From the NCBI RefSeq assembly GCF_027186265.1, contig NZ_CP114176.1:1798001-1862000 (forward strand): a stretch of 64,000 nt of DNA, given 5' to 3'. The notes under the pieces were generated by a model. The model was not told where the DNA came from. It made no database searches and saw only the letters and a list, made by a program, of their open reading frames with translations. Shown piece after piece: positions 1 to 8,510 of the stretch (the first letter of the stretch is position 1; each line of letters opens with the position of its first letter). Position numbers and translations under genes: made by a program. This stretch comes from Lentibacillus daqui (lineage in GTDB: Bacteria > Bacillota > Bacilli > Bacillales > Amphibacillaceae).

Positions 1-300
1 GGAAATCAATACAAGCTTGGTCTCGCTGGTATGAAACTTCATGATGTTAGTGGCATCCAGGTGAAAAAAGATTATACCCTCCCATTTTTCATTGCTGGAG
101 CAATCATCTTTTTAATCGGGGTGGCACAAGGTATGTACTGGCACCATAGAAGGATTTGGATTCATCCAAAAGACAACGGACTGCTTGTGGCTGCCCATAC
201 AAACAAGAACTGGTTCGGCATTAAGAAAGATATTGAAAAAGCAATTGAAGGAACCAATGTGAATATGGTAGTGGATCAACAAGAATTGGAAGATGATTAA
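1..300 (+). CDS. resB: Cytochrome c biogenesis protein ResB, C-terminal part
   Basis: This is the 3' end of a gene cut by the window edge; frame 1 is open from base 1 and ends with TAA at 298-300. The fragment holds one hydrophobic segment (about residues 30-47, from PFFIAGAIIFLIG) followed by a soluble tail with WHHRRIWI and an acidic end. ResB is a membrane protein that, with ResC (CcsA), carries haem across the membrane and attaches it to apocytochromes c. The order resB-resC-resD-resE downstream is that of B. subtilis and supports the call. The ATG at 31 is internal, not a start. Confidence 0.88.
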   Translation, partial: GNQYKLGLAGMKLHDVSGIQVKKDYTLPFFIAGAIIFLIGVAQGMYWHHRRIWIHPKDNGLLVAAHTNKNWFGIKKDIEKAIEGTNVNMVVDQQELEDD

Positions 301-338
301 GGAAGGCATAAAAAGGTAGTTCAAAAGGGGGTTTTTTG

Positions 339-1526
339 ATGGATTATTTAAAAATTAGCGGTACAGCGTTATATACCGCCTTTTTTCTATATTTGATTGC
401 TACCATTTTCTTTGGGGCAACGATTAAAGACGACAAGAAGAAGCAGAAGCAGGGGGTGTCGGGGATAATCGGCATTACCCTGACCCTGGTTGGCTTCGCG
501 GCACAGATTGTGTATTTTGTGACCAGATGGATCGCCAGTGGACATGCTCCCGTCAGTAATATGTTTGAGTTTGTCACCTTTTTTGGTATGGGACTTGTTT
601 TGGCGTTTATCATCATTTACTTTATTTACAAGTTAAACATTTTGGGTTTATTCGCTTTGCCACTTGCATTAATCGTCATCGCCTATGCGAGTATCTTTCC
701 AACAGATGTTTCGCCTTTGATATCATCGTTGCAAAGCCATTGGTTATACATCCATGTAACAACTGTATCAATAGCCGAAGCCATCTTGTCGATCAGTTTT
801 GTTGCCGGTTTGATGTATTTGATTCGCCAAATTGATCAATCAAAAGGTAGTGCACGCACTTTCTGGCTTGAGGTTATTTTATTCGGACTGTTTATTCTGC
901 TTGGGTTTAGTGTAGCAGGTGGTATATTCAAGGCTATGGATTATCATGCTGAGTTCCAATATATTGAACAAGGAAACGAAACAACAGTCGATTATCAAAT
1001 GCCGGCAATTGCGGGACCGCATGATGGGAAATTATTAACGCAAGATGCCATGAGTCCATGGTTTCAAGCACCTTCCTGGATGCATGGGGCAGACGCGGGA
1101 CGTAAATTTAATTCGGTTATCTGGTCCGTGTTTGTGGGACTGGTTATCTATCTCATTTTCCGCTTGATTGCCAGAAAAAGAGTCGGCGCTACCATTCAGC
1201 CATTAATAAAAAAAGTTAGTCCAAATTTACTGGATGAGGTGTCTTATCGAGCCGTCGCCATTGGCTTCCCACTCTTTACCTTAGGGGGACTGGTTTTTGC
1301 CTCTATTTGGGCGCAGCAGGCCTGGGGTCGCTTTTGGGGCTGGGATCCAAAAGAAGTATGGGCACTTGTCACATGGTTCTTCTATGCCGCATTTCTTCAT
1401 TTGCGATTATCCAGAGGTTGGCATGATGAAAAATCTGCCTGGCTTGCCGCGGGTGGATTTGCTATCATTATGTTTAACCTGATTGCGGTTAATCTGATAT
1501 TGGCTGGATTACACTCCTATGCATAG
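339..1526 (+). CDS. resC: Cytochrome c biogenesis protein ResC (CcsA/CcsB family)
   Basis: This encodes a 395-residue multi-span membrane protein of the haem-handling CcsA/CcmC/CcmF superfamily. The tryptophan-rich WWD-type motif is visible as WGRFWGWDPKEVWALVTW near residues 330-347, the haem-binding signature of the family, and conserved histidines flank it. It works with ResB in system II cytochrome c maturation at the outer face of the membrane. I chose ATG at 339 because AAGGGGG ends seven bases upstream; a TTG at 336 is also in frame. It lies 38 bases after resB and is presumably cotranscribed. A hairpin follows before resD. Confidence 0.93.
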   Translation: MDYLKISGTALYTAFFLYLIATIFFGATIKDDKKKQKQGVSGIIGITLTLVGFAAQIVYFVTRWIASGHAPVSNMFEFVTFFGMGLVLAFIIIYFIYKLNILGLFALPLALIVIAYASIFPTDVSPLISSLQSHWLYIHVTTVSIAEAILSISFVAGLMYLIRQIDQSKGSARTFWLEVILFGLFILLGFSVAGGIFKAMDYHAEFQYIEQGNETTVDYQMPAIAGPHDGKLLTQDAMSPWFQAPSWMHGADAGRKFNSVIWSVFVGLVIYLIFRLIARKRVGATIQPLIKKVSPNLLDEVSYRAVAIGFPLFTLGGLVFASIWAQQAWGRFWGWDPKEVWALVTWFFYAAFLHLRLSRGWHDEKSAWLAAGGFAIIMFNLIAVNLILAGLHSYA

Positions 1527-1560
1527 TTGTAAACAACATTAACTATAAAATGAGACAGGG

Positions 1561-1583
1561 GGAAATCGATTTGATCGGTTTCC
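1561..1583 (+). terminator. Hairpin between resC and resD
   Basis: GGAAATCGAT and ATCGGTTTCC form a ten-base-pair stem (one G-T pair) around the loop TTG. The following sequence is only moderately T-rich, so this may be a weak terminator or a processing site that separates resABC from resDE expression. Confidence 0.35.
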
Positions 1584-1702
1584 TCATTTCCGTTTCATCA
1601 TGCTGTGGGCGTGTGATCCTGAATATTAGTGTTTTCTTATACTTTTTTAGATAGTTCATTTATACTTACTTTAGGTAGGGTATAAGAGGAGAGTGAAGTA
1701 AA

Positions 1703-2416
1703 ATGGAAACAAATGCAACCATTCTAGTTGTGGATGATGAAGAACGAATCAGACGATTGATTCGGATGTATTTGGAACGTGATGATTTTGTTGTTGAAGA
1801 AGCGGATAATGGCAGGGATGCTTTGCGAATGGCCACGGAAACAGACTATGATGTGATACTGCTTGATATTATGATGCCCGGGATGGACGGCATTGAAGTC
1901 TGCCAGGAATTGCGTAAAGAAAAGGATACGCCTGTTATTATGTTAACCGCAAAAGGGGAGGAATCCAACCGGGTACAAGGTTTTGAGGTGGGAACTGATG
2001 ATTATATTGTTAAACCGTTCAGCCCCCGTGAAGTGGTTTTACGAGTGAAGGCCTTATTACGCAGAACTAGCACCAATGTGAGTGAAGAACAGACAGGTCC
2101 GACGAATTTACTTGTTTTTGAGCACCTGACGATTGATAAAGATGCGCACCGGGTTACTGCTGATGGCAATGATGTTAGTTTAACCCCAAAAGAATACGAA
2201 TTGCTCTGCTTTTTAGCAAAGGCGCCTGATAAAGTATTCAATCGGGAACAATTGCTGAAGGAAGTTTGGAATTATGAATTTTTTGGTGACCTGAGAACAG
2301 TGGACACCCACGTTAAACGACTTCGCGAAAAGTTAAGTAAAGTCTCTGATGAGGCGGCAAAAATGATTGTAACCGTCTGGGGTGTCGGCTATAAATTTGA
2401 GGTGAACGAATCATAA
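1703..2416 (+). CDS. resD: Response regulator ResD (OmpR/PhoB family)
   Basis: The 237-residue protein has an N-terminal receiver domain with acidic residues D11-D12, the phosphoacceptor Asp55 in VILLDIMMPGMDG and the conserved Lys in YIVKPF, followed by an OmpR-type winged helix (LTPKEYELL, then the RTVDTHVKRLREKL recognition region). In B. subtilis ResD activates aerobic and anaerobic respiration genes, including the res, qcr and cta genes. The start is supported by GAGGAG at about 1687. Its stop overlaps the resE start by one base (TAATG), so the two are translationally coupled. Confidence 0.95.
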   Translation: METNATILVVDDEERIRRLIRMYLERDDFVVEEADNGRDALRMATETDYDVILLDIMMPGMDGIEVCQELRKEKDTPVIMLTAKGEESNRVQGFEVGTDDYIVKPFSPREVVLRVKALLRRTSTNVSEEQTGPTNLLVFEHLTIDKDAHRVTADGNDVSLTPKEYELLCFLAKAPDKVFNREQLLKEVWNYEFFGDLRTVDTHVKRLREKLSKVSDEAAKMIVTVWGVGYKFEVNES

Positions 2417-4182
2417 TGTTCTGGCGCAGTGTAGTTGGGAAACTGGCAGTAACTATTTTATTGCTGGTTTCTTTTGTCTTATTTATACTGACTATTTTGT
2501 TATTGGAGTTTTTTGAGAACTTTCATATCGCAGAGGCGGAGAAAGATTTAATGCAAACCGCTACAAAGGTATCTTATCTGATGGAACAGTACGATGACGA
2601 AGATTTACTCTATGAAATGACCGATCGGATCAAAGACCCTTCCAGCAGGGTGGCCATTGTCCATAAAGATGACGGGTTATGGGTCTCTCCCAGCAATAAT
2701 ACGTATTTGGAAAAATTAAACGAGCAATGGATAGCCGATGATCAAGATTTGTCCGATGTATTGGATAAGCACAATAAAGTCAAAAAGCAAGCAGCAATTC
2801 CAGGCAAAGATGAGAAGATGATGATTGTTGGATTACCCGTTTCTGATGATGAAGCCGTTTTTGTTTACCAATCATTGAATGTTGTTAATCAAACAACAGC
2901 TCAAACAACTAAAATTATCTTTCTGGCCGCCGGAATTGCCATTGTGTTAACAATAATCTTTGCTGTGTTCCTTTCAACAAGAATTACCTCACCATTAATC
3001 AAAATGCGGGAAGCTGCCATTGATTTAACAAGAGGAGAATTTAATAAAAAGGTACCTATTTTGACGCATGATGAAATAGGTGAATTGGCCACAGCTTTTA
3101 ACCAGATGGGTGAACAGTTAAATTTCCATATTAATGCACTAAGACAAGAGAAAGAACAATTATCCGGGATCGTTAATTCAATGGCTGATGGAGTTATCAC
3201 AATGAATCGAAATGGCGATATGATTGTAACGAACCCACCAGCGGAACGGTTTGTTCGGGATTGGTATTTTGAACATAATCTTCCTGTTGACGAAGCAAAT
3301 TGGAAACTTCCCACTGATTTAAACCAGGTTCTCCAGGAGGTTATTGAGGGAGAAACAGAGGTTCTAAAAGAAATTAGTATACTGGGAAGAAACTGGGTAA
3401 TGATCATGACACCGTTATACGATCAGTCGTTTGTGCGAGGTGCTGTGGCAGTCATCCGTGATATGACCGAGGAACGGCGCTTGGATAAAATGCGTAAAGA
3501 TTTTATTGCCAATGTATCGCATGAATTGCGGACACCTATATCGTTAATGCAAGGATATAGTGAAGCAATTGTTGATAATGTTGCTGAAAGCCCGGAAGAA
3601 AAAAATGACCTGGCACAAATTATTCATGAAGAATCACTACGAATGGGTCGTCTGGTCAATGAGTTATTGGATCTCGCCCGCATGGAGGCAGGTCATACCC
3701 AGTTGAATTTGGCACCTGTGGAAGTTGAACCATTTGCGGAACGAATCATGAAGAAGTTTAAAGGTATTGCTGATGAACAGGATGTCAAGCTAACATTGTC
3801 AAAAAGTATCGCCAATCCTATCGTCACATGTGATGAGGATCAAATCGAACAGGTATTTACCAATTTAATTGATAATGCTATTCGCCATACGGATTCAGGC
3901 GGCACTGTAAAGGTAACTGTGGAAACGAATGCCGATGAGATGCATGTGATGGTAACAGACAGCGGAAGTGGTATTCCTGAAGCAGATCTTCCATTTGTGT
4001 TTGAACGGTTTTATAAGGCGGATAAATCGAGAACAAGAAATACCAAGAAGAAAGGGACCGGTTTAGGGCTGTCAATCGCCAAAAATATCATTAATGCCCA
4101 CCATGGCAGCATTTCAGTTCAGAGTAAGTTGAACCAGGGTACGACATTTACATTTAAAATCCCGACACATGAAAATCATTAA
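2416..4182 (+). CDS. resE: Sensor histidine kinase ResE
   Basis: The 588-residue kinase has two membrane segments (about 8-35 and 160-188) around an extracytoplasmic domain, a HAMP linker (after TRITSPL), a PAS domain (from about residue 245), a HisKA domain with the phosphorylated His369 in NVSHELRTP, and a HATPase domain with N-box (NLIDNAIRH), G1 (DSGSGIP) and G2 (KGTGLGLSIAK) motifs. It phosphorylates ResD in response to oxygen limitation or nitric oxide in B. subtilis. The start overlaps the resD stop. A clear terminator follows, so sigX-rsiX, serA and ypaA, which follow in B. subtilis, are not here. Confidence 0.94.
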   Translation: MFWRSVVGKLAVTILLLVSFVLFILTILLLEFFENFHIAEAEKDLMQTATKVSYLMEQYDDEDLLYEMTDRIKDPSSRVAIVHKDDGLWVSPSNNTYLEKLNEQWIADDQDLSDVLDKHNKVKKQAAIPGKDEKMMIVGLPVSDDEAVFVYQSLNVVNQTTAQTTKIIFLAAGIAIVLTIIFAVFLSTRITSPLIKMREAAIDLTRGEFNKKVPILTHDEIGELATAFNQMGEQLNFHINALRQEKEQLSGIVNSMADGVITMNRNGDMIVTNPPAERFVRDWYFEHNLPVDEANWKLPTDLNQVLQEVIEGETEVLKEISILGRNWVMIMTPLYDQSFVRGAVAVIRDMTEERRLDKMRKDFIANVSHELRTPISLMQGYSEAIVDNVAESPEEKNDLAQIIHEESLRMGRLVNELLDLARMEAGHTQLNLAPVEVEPFAERIMKKFKGIADEQDVKLTLSKSIANPIVTCDEDQIEQVFTNLIDNAIRHTDSGGTVKVTVETNADEMHVMVTDSGSGIPEADLPFVFERFYKADKSRTRNTKKKGTGLGLSIAKNIINAHHGSISVQSKLNQGTTFTFKIPTHENH

Positions 4183-4197
4183 CGTGCGTGTTCAAAA

Positions 4198-4221
4198 TTT
4201 TACCGGACCTTTTGAACATCC
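4198..4221 (-). repeat. Short copy of dispersed repeat family 2
   Basis: Read on the minus strand this 24-base stretch is identical at 23 positions to 55257-55280 (GGATGTTCAAAA then GTCCGGTAAAA). It sits just after resE. The same bases also make part of an inverted repeat, GTTCAAAA (4190-4197) with TTTTGAAC (4210-4217). Confidence 0.6.
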
Positions 4222-4238
4222 GCTTAAAAGTATTCTGA

Positions 4239-4291
4239 TCCCCAAACGATTCATCAAATGGACCATGAACCGTTTGGGGATTCATTTTTTT
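4239..4291 (+). terminator. Rho-independent terminator of resDE
   Basis: TCCCCAAACG (4239-4248) pairs with CGTTTGGGGA (4271-4280), with further pairing TTCAT/ATGAA inside, and is followed by TTCATTTTTTT. Confidence 0.85.
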
Positions 4292-4556
4292 GCAGGAATG
4301 GAAATCATGATTTTCTACCGATATATTTTGGCAAAAACAATTTCTTAAGTAATTTTAAACCGAAATATGGTGCTTTGGGTTATGACAGGCAGGATAAATT
4401 TTAGAATTAGGTGTTTTTGCGGGTTTTGACATTCTAATGCTAGCAAATTATGATAGAATCAGGAAGGAAACTGTAGAATAAGAGGTATCATGTTGGGTGC
4501 TTGGGGGAATAAGCAGCGGTAAGTGGTTGTATCAAGCATAAGTTGACTCTCGTAAA
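4292..4556. other. Intergenic region between resE and fer
   Basis: No convincing protein gene is present. It holds a plus-strand promoter (4426-4454) and a bulged hairpin around the fer stop codon (CATAAGTT 4539-4546 with AACTTATG 4567-4574, inner GACT/AGTC). B. subtilis carries sigX, rsiX, serA and ypaA between resE and fer; none is here, and I saw no FMN riboswitch core. Confidence 0.6.
4426..4454 (+). promoter_or_regulatory. Sigma-A-type promoter with no downstream plus-strand gene
   Basis: TTGACA (4426-4431), a 17-base spacer and TATGAT (4449-4454) make a near-consensus promoter. It lies after the resE terminator and points into the 3' end of the minus-strand fer gene. The first reading frame after it, ATG at about 4489 with an AAGAGGT site, gives only ten codons. 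Confidence 0.65.
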
Positions 4557-4808
4557 CTAGTCTTCAAACTTATGTGGATCACCGAAAAATGGTTGATCGG
4601 CAATTTTGATTGAGTCTGTCGGACAACCCTGACAAGCATCTTCCATCTCATCCTCCCATTCCTCAGGGACAGCTGCGGTACCTTCATTATTGTCGAGCAG
4701 AACAAAAGATAGTCCATCGTCATCATCATCATATATATGCGGGGCAGAAAAGCTACAAGCACCACAGGCAATGCATGTTTCTTTATCAATGATTGTAAAT
4801 TTTGGCAT
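4557..4808 (-). CDS. fer: [4Fe-4S] ferredoxin
   Basis: The 83-residue acidic protein carries one [4Fe-4S] cluster motif, CIACGAC (Cys12, Cys15, Cys18), and the distal cysteine in CQGCPTDSI near residue 62, as in B. subtilis Fer, with which it shares the C-terminal GDPHKFED-like end. It passes electrons in the cytosol, for example to cytochrome P450 or desaturase partners in Bacillus. A run of five aspartates (28-32) is typical of its acidic interaction face. GGGGGAAAA precedes the ATG. It is divergent from ypbB, as in B. subtilis. Confidence 0.95.
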   Translation of the reverse strand: MPKFTIIDKETCIACGACSFSAPHIYDDDDDGLSFVLLDNNEGTAAVPEEWEDEMEDACQGCPTDSIKIADQPFFGDPHKFED

Positions 4809-4841
4809 GGGTTTTCCCCCTAACTAGATAACACTTCCTTT

Positions 4842-4870
4842 ATTGTAAAACCACTTTTGCTATTTTTCAA
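4842..4870 (-). promoter_or_regulatory. Sigma-A-type promoter of fer
   Basis: On the minus strand TTGAAA (4870-4865), a 17-base spacer and TACAAT (4847-4842) lie 34 bases upstream of the fer start. Confidence 0.7.
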
Positions 4871-4912
4871 ACCTTCGCCAGCAACTTCCACGAAAAAGGA
4901 GAAGATAATCAA

Positions 4913-5950
4913 TTGCTAATACATAACCTAATCCTAACCTGTTGCCGAAAGATCAAAGCCAAGCGAACAACGGCCGCTATCTATTATATTTTAACAGGGA
5001 AAAAATCCGTCCAAACCATGCAGGATATCCATATTTTTGAACTGCAAGCTTACTACGGCGTTGCGCAATCGTTGTCGAAACAGTATTTTCACAAATTGAT
5101 TCAACAGCTGGAACAACATGACTTACTGGATATTGATGAAGATGCCTGTTTTCGGTTGACAGAAAAAGGGGTAAAATGGCTAAAATCACAGACTCGACCA
5201 GCCAATTTTAACGGTTTGAGGTATCATCAGTTAGCACCCATCTTTTCTGACCGTTTGCTGTTATTGATTCAGACATTAACCAATAGTAACATGGGAAATT
5301 ACCGATTTATTCCGATTGTTGATAAAAAACCGGTACAGGGCTGGGTCAAATCTTTTTACAAAATGGTAAAGACATCAGAATCGGACTATATGAAAGCTTT
5401 ATACAAGGAATTACATATGTTGTTAAGTACATTATCCGAGGATGAAGCAAATATATTTGTCGACCGTCTGACTGGTTATCAGATTTTCGGAAAAAGCAAA
5501 CAGCAACTGGCGGAAAAATATCAGTCAACGATAATAGATGTTTCGCTCATCTGGATGCGGATCATTCATCAAATGCTGGCAGGTATTCAGAATGATACGT
5601 CAAATTATCCAATATTACATATGATAATTCGTGATTGTGAACAACAGTCGTTTTTTACGAATACAGCGAGAAAGACATACCATCTTCTGAGAAAAAACTA
5701 CACGATCCCGGAAATTGCCGCAATAAGAGGGCTCAAGGAGAATACAATCCATGATCATATTGTGGAAATTGCTTTAGCAGATCCAACATTTTCGATCAGC
5801 CCATTTATTGATAGAGAACAATATCAGGAGATTATAGCCGTTATGGAGCAAATTGATAGTTATTCGTTAAAACAGATTAAAGAAGCATTGTCGTCAGATA
5901 TTGGCTATTTTCAAATTCGACTTGTATTGGCAACAATTAAACGTGAATAG
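4913..5950 (+). CDS. ypbB: YpbB, helix-turn-helix protein paired with RecQ
   Basis: The 345-residue soluble protein starts at TTG 4913, ten bases after AGGAG. Its C-terminal third (about residues 250-345) reads as a helix-turn-helix domain of the type that ends many RecQ helicases: TYHLLRKNYTIPEIAAIRG, then LKENTIHDHIVEIA. The N-terminal part has a winged-helix look (YGVAQSLSKQYFHKLIQQL) but I recognise no enzyme motif. The gene lies directly upstream of recQ, ten bases apart, in B. subtilis order. Inference: it supplies in trans a nucleic-acid-binding module for RecQ. The biochemical role is not established as far as I know. Confidence 0.85.
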   Translation: MLIHNLILTCCRKIKAKRTTAAIYYILTGKKSVQTMQDIHIFELQAYYGVAQSLSKQYFHKLIQQLEQHDLLDIDEDACFRLTEKGVKWLKSQTRPANFNGLRYHQLAPIFSDRLLLLIQTLTNSNMGNYRFIPIVDKKPVQGWVKSFYKMVKTSESDYMKALYKELHMLLSTLSEDEANIFVDRLTGYQIFGKSKQQLAEKYQSTIIDVSLIWMRIIHQMLAGIQNDTSNYPILHMIIRDCEQQSFFTNTARKTYHLLRKNYTIPEIAAIRGLKENTIHDHIVEIALADPTFSISPFIDREQYQEIIAVMEQIDSYSLKQIKEALSSDIGYFQIRLVLATIKRE

Positions 5951-5960
5951 GGTGGAAGAT

Positions 5961-7505
5961 ATGATAGAACAAGCTACATTGGAAGAAAATTTATATCATT
6001 ATTTTGGGTATAAAACATTTCGAACCGGACAAAGAGAATTGGTAGAGGAAGTATTAAACGGCAATGATGTGTTAGGCATACTTCCGACCGGATCGGGGAA
6101 ATCATTGTGCTACCAGTTGCCAGCCAAACTAATGAAAGGGACAACGATTGTCGTTTCCCCGCTTATATCACTTATGATCGATCAAGTCAATCAACTAAAG
6201 GCAAATCATTTCAAAAAAGTTACGGCATTAAATAGCTTTATGAACCCGATGGAACGGCGACAAATTTATCGGGAACTGCAGACGTATGATCTGATTTATG
6301 TTTCACCAGAGCTGTTGCAGCAGGATGAACTAATAAGAAGATTAAAGCAAATCCGAGTTCCTTTATTTGTTATTGATGAAGCACATTGTATTTCGCAATG
6401 GGGACACGAATTCCGACCCGATTATTTAAAGTTAGGCTCAGTCATTCGGGAATTAAACGATCCAGTGATCATGGCATTAAGTGCTACCGCCACCAAAGAA
6501 GTGCAGCAAGATATTGTTACCTATCTAAAACGACCGAATATGGTGAAACATATCTTTCCAATGGATCGGGAAAATATTGTGATCACAGTCAAAAAGGTTG
6601 ACGATGATCAGGAAAAAATAGCCCTTTTAAGGGACCTGTTTAAGAAATACACTTGTCCAGCAATTATTTATTTTTCCAGTCGCCACTCAGCGGAGACGAC
6701 TGCACAACTACTAAGGGAGAAACTGCCGGAGCAACGAATCGCATTTTACCACGGCGGGATGGAGCAGATGGATCGAATTGCCATTCAGCAGCAGTTTATG
6801 CACGATCAGTTGGACATTATTTGTTGTACAAGTGCATTTGGAATGGGAATTAACAAAAGTAATATTCGTCTTGTTGTTCATTTTCATCTGCCACCACAAT
6901 TGGAATCCTATATTCAGGAGATTGGCCGGGCAGGTCGGGATGGTGAGCCCAGTATAGCTTTACTGCTTTATGCCAACATGGACAAGATGATACCAACAGG
7001 GTTAATCAGGAAAGAACTCCCTTCCAGGCAGCAACTGGAAATTGTTGTGAGACAACTAGAGTTATTGGAAGAACGAAAACAGGCTTTTCCCAGCACGGAA
7101 GAGGCCGTGGATATGTTCCAGCTGAACGAAACTCAATGGCGATTTTTGCGCCATCAAATCGAAAAACATGGTATGATAGAAAAAAATAATTGGGCAGTAA
7201 ATCATGAGAATTGGCAACGAACACGCCTATCTATACAGCACTATATGGAAGAACGCGTATCCATCAAGGAAAGAAAGCTAATGGAAATGATTCAATGGAC
7301 AGAGACTCAAGGATGTTTACGAAAACATTTGTATCAACATTTTCAGGATTCGTACAGCAAGCCCTTGGACAACTGTTGCAGTAATTGCGGTTTTTCTTAT
7401 TCCGTTTTACAACCGGTGGACAAGTCAATAAATACCGATGTTCCTGCAGGTTCCTGGTGGGAAAAACTGCAAAAACTTCTGCTGGCAGGTGGTAACTATG
7501 CCTAG
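5961..7505 (+). CDS. recQ: ATP-dependent DNA helicase RecQ
   Basis: The 514-residue superfamily 2 helicase shows motif I (LPTGSGKSLCYQLP), DEAH in FVIDEAHCISQWGHEFR, motif III SATA, motif V (GMGINKSNIR) and motif VI (QEIGRAGRDG). Near the C-terminus a RecQ zinc-binding region is visible (C313-like CLRKHLYQHF, then CCSNCGF). The protein ends soon after, so the HRDC domain of E. coli RecQ is absent, as in the short B. subtilis RecQ. It unwinds branched DNA in recombination and fork repair. I chose ATG 5961 after GGGTGG; upstream in-frame codons overlap ypbB. It overlaps ypbD by eight bases. Confidence 0.93.
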   Translation: MIEQATLEENLYHYFGYKTFRTGQRELVEEVLNGNDVLGILPTGSGKSLCYQLPAKLMKGTTIVVSPLISLMIDQVNQLKANHFKKVTALNSFMNPMERRQIYRELQTYDLIYVSPELLQQDELIRRLKQIRVPLFVIDEAHCISQWGHEFRPDYLKLGSVIRELNDPVIMALSATATKEVQQDIVTYLKRPNMVKHIFPMDRENIVITVKKVDDDQEKIALLRDLFKKYTCPAIIYFSSRHSAETTAQLLREKLPEQRIAFYHGGMEQMDRIAIQQQFMHDQLDIICCTSAFGMGINKSNIRLVVHFHLPPQLESYIQEIGRAGRDGEPSIALLLYANMDKMIPTGLIRKELPSRQQLEIVVRQLELLEERKQAFPSTEEAVDMFQLNETQWRFLRHQIEKHGMIEKNNWAVNHENWQRTRLSIQHYMEERVSIKERKLMEMIQWTETQGCLRKHLYQHFQDSYSKPLDNCCSNCGFSYSVLQPVDKSINTDVPAGSWWEKLQKLLLAGGNYA

Positions 7506-8079
7506 CCAACGTGAGATATTGAACCAGCTGACTGACCGGGAATTAACCAAACAATTACTATTTTCCCAAGGGCTGTTGCTTTTTCTTGGTATTCTATTAA
7601 GTTTAATCCTATTTGATCATCCTGCGCAATGGCTTCATCTGTTTCGTTTTAATGGTTTTGAAATTGTATATTATGGTGTTTTTCCGGGACTGATTGTCGT
7701 AGCTGTGGATGCCGTTTTAATGTATGTCTTGCCTGAACGTTATTATGACGATGGCGGGATAAACGAACGAATTTTTGCCAACCGCTCAGTTATGGGGATA
7801 ATCGGACTTGTACTATTGATAGCCATTGCAGAAGAGGTTTTGTTCCGAGGCGTGCTACAAACGACCATGGGATATGTTATAGCAAGTACGGTTTTTGCCC
7901 TTGTTCATATTCGTTACCTGAAAAAGCCCGTCCTGTTGGTTTCGGTGCTTCTTGTTAGTTTTTATCTTGGTTATATGTTCAAGCTGACAGGCAACTTGTT
8001 TACTACTATGACCGCACATTTTATCATTGATTTTTTGTCTGGTCTTCTTATAAGGTTGAAAAAGAGGTGTATGAGATGA
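7498..8079 (+). CDS. ypbD: CPBP-family intramembrane protease YpbD
   Basis: The 193-residue membrane protein has about five or six hydrophobic segments. It carries the CPBP (Abi, type II CAAX prenyl protease-like) motif EExxxR as AEEVLFRG and a second motif with F and H in VFALVHIRYL, plus the late H in TAHFIIDF. Members cleave within membranes; in B. subtilis YpbD is only annotated as a putative protease. The start at ATG 7498 follows GCAGGTGG and overlaps the recQ end, which suggests coupling. Confidence 0.87.
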   Translation: MPSQREILNQLTDRELTKQLLFSQGLLLFLGILLSLILFDHPAQWLHLFRFNGFEIVYYGVFPGLIVVAVDAVLMYVLPERYYDDGGINERIFANRSVMGIIGLVLLIAIAEEVLFRGVLQTTMGYVIASTVFALVHIRYLKKPVLLVSVLLVSFYLGYMFKLTGNLFTTMTAHFIIDFLSGLLIRLKKRCMR

Positions 8080-8393
8080 CAAACCATGGAAATAAACAGG
8101 ATGAGTTGAAAAAATTGGTGGAAGAAATAACAGATGGAAAGGATACATCCACAAATAGAACCAGCGCGGATGAGCAGATGGATAAAAAACAGATGGTTCC
8201 TTCACAAACCAGGGAAATGGATATATTGAATTTACCGCCGAGAAAAGAAGTTCATGGCAAAACAAATCAACGCATCCGTTGGCAGGTAAGCGGACCACTT
8301 GTCAGATTGTTATTGGTTATCATTATTATTATTGCTGTTTTAGCAGGTTTATATTATGTGGGTGAGGGAAACATAAGAGGGTTCCTGGGCTGA
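8076..8393 (+). CDS. Small single-span membrane protein, YpbE-like without LysM domain
   Basis: The 105-residue protein is mostly charged and polar to residue 70 (including ILNLPPRKEVHG) and has one strong membrane segment (LVRLLLVIIIIIAVLAGLYYV) near the end, followed by only about nine residues. The start ATG overlaps the ypbD stop in an ATGA arrangement. In B. subtilis this slot is ypbE, whose product continues after the membrane segment into an extracellular LysM domain. The NLPPR-EVH stretch resembles the YpbE N-terminus as I remember it. If so, this is a shortened form ending just after the anchor. Function unknown. Confidence 0.7.
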   Translation: MTNHGNKQDELKKLVEEITDGKDTSTNRTSADEQMDKKQMVPSQTREMDILNLPPRKEVHGKTNQRIRWQVSGPLVRLLLVIIIIIAVLAGLYYVGEGNIRGFLG

Positions 8394-8410
8394 TTTGGTA
8401 TTGAGACAAA

Positions 8411-8449
8411 TTACCCCCTGTAGCTGTTGGCCGGAAACTACAGGGTATT
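8411..8449. terminator. Hairpin between convergent ypbE-like gene and catalase
   Basis: CCCTGTAG (8416-8423) pairs with CTACAGGG (8438-8445), loop 14 bases. No long T-run follows on either strand, so it is a probable but not typical terminator. Confidence 0.5.
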
Positions 8450-8510
8450 ATCAGGTAATATGCATTCGCATTACTGATTCCGAGGTGATAGAACTCGGCA
8501 TATTTAAGGG

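Noticed and set aside
2901..3407. Minus-strand 168-codon frame within resE
   Set aside because: It lies wholly antisense to a well-conserved kinase and has no ribosome-binding site or family resemblance.
4292..4556. FMN riboswitch or ypaA remnant next to fer
   Set aside because: No RFN-element core sequences are visible and no transporter fragment is encoded.
4610..4792. Plus-strand 60-codon frame with a run of histidines
   Set aside because: It is antisense to fer; the histidines arise from GAT codons of the poly-Asp stretch in the ferredoxin.
7855..8298. Minus-strand 147-codon frame across ypbD and the ypbE-like gene
   Set aside because: Antisense to two coupled genes, with no start site or recognisable motif.
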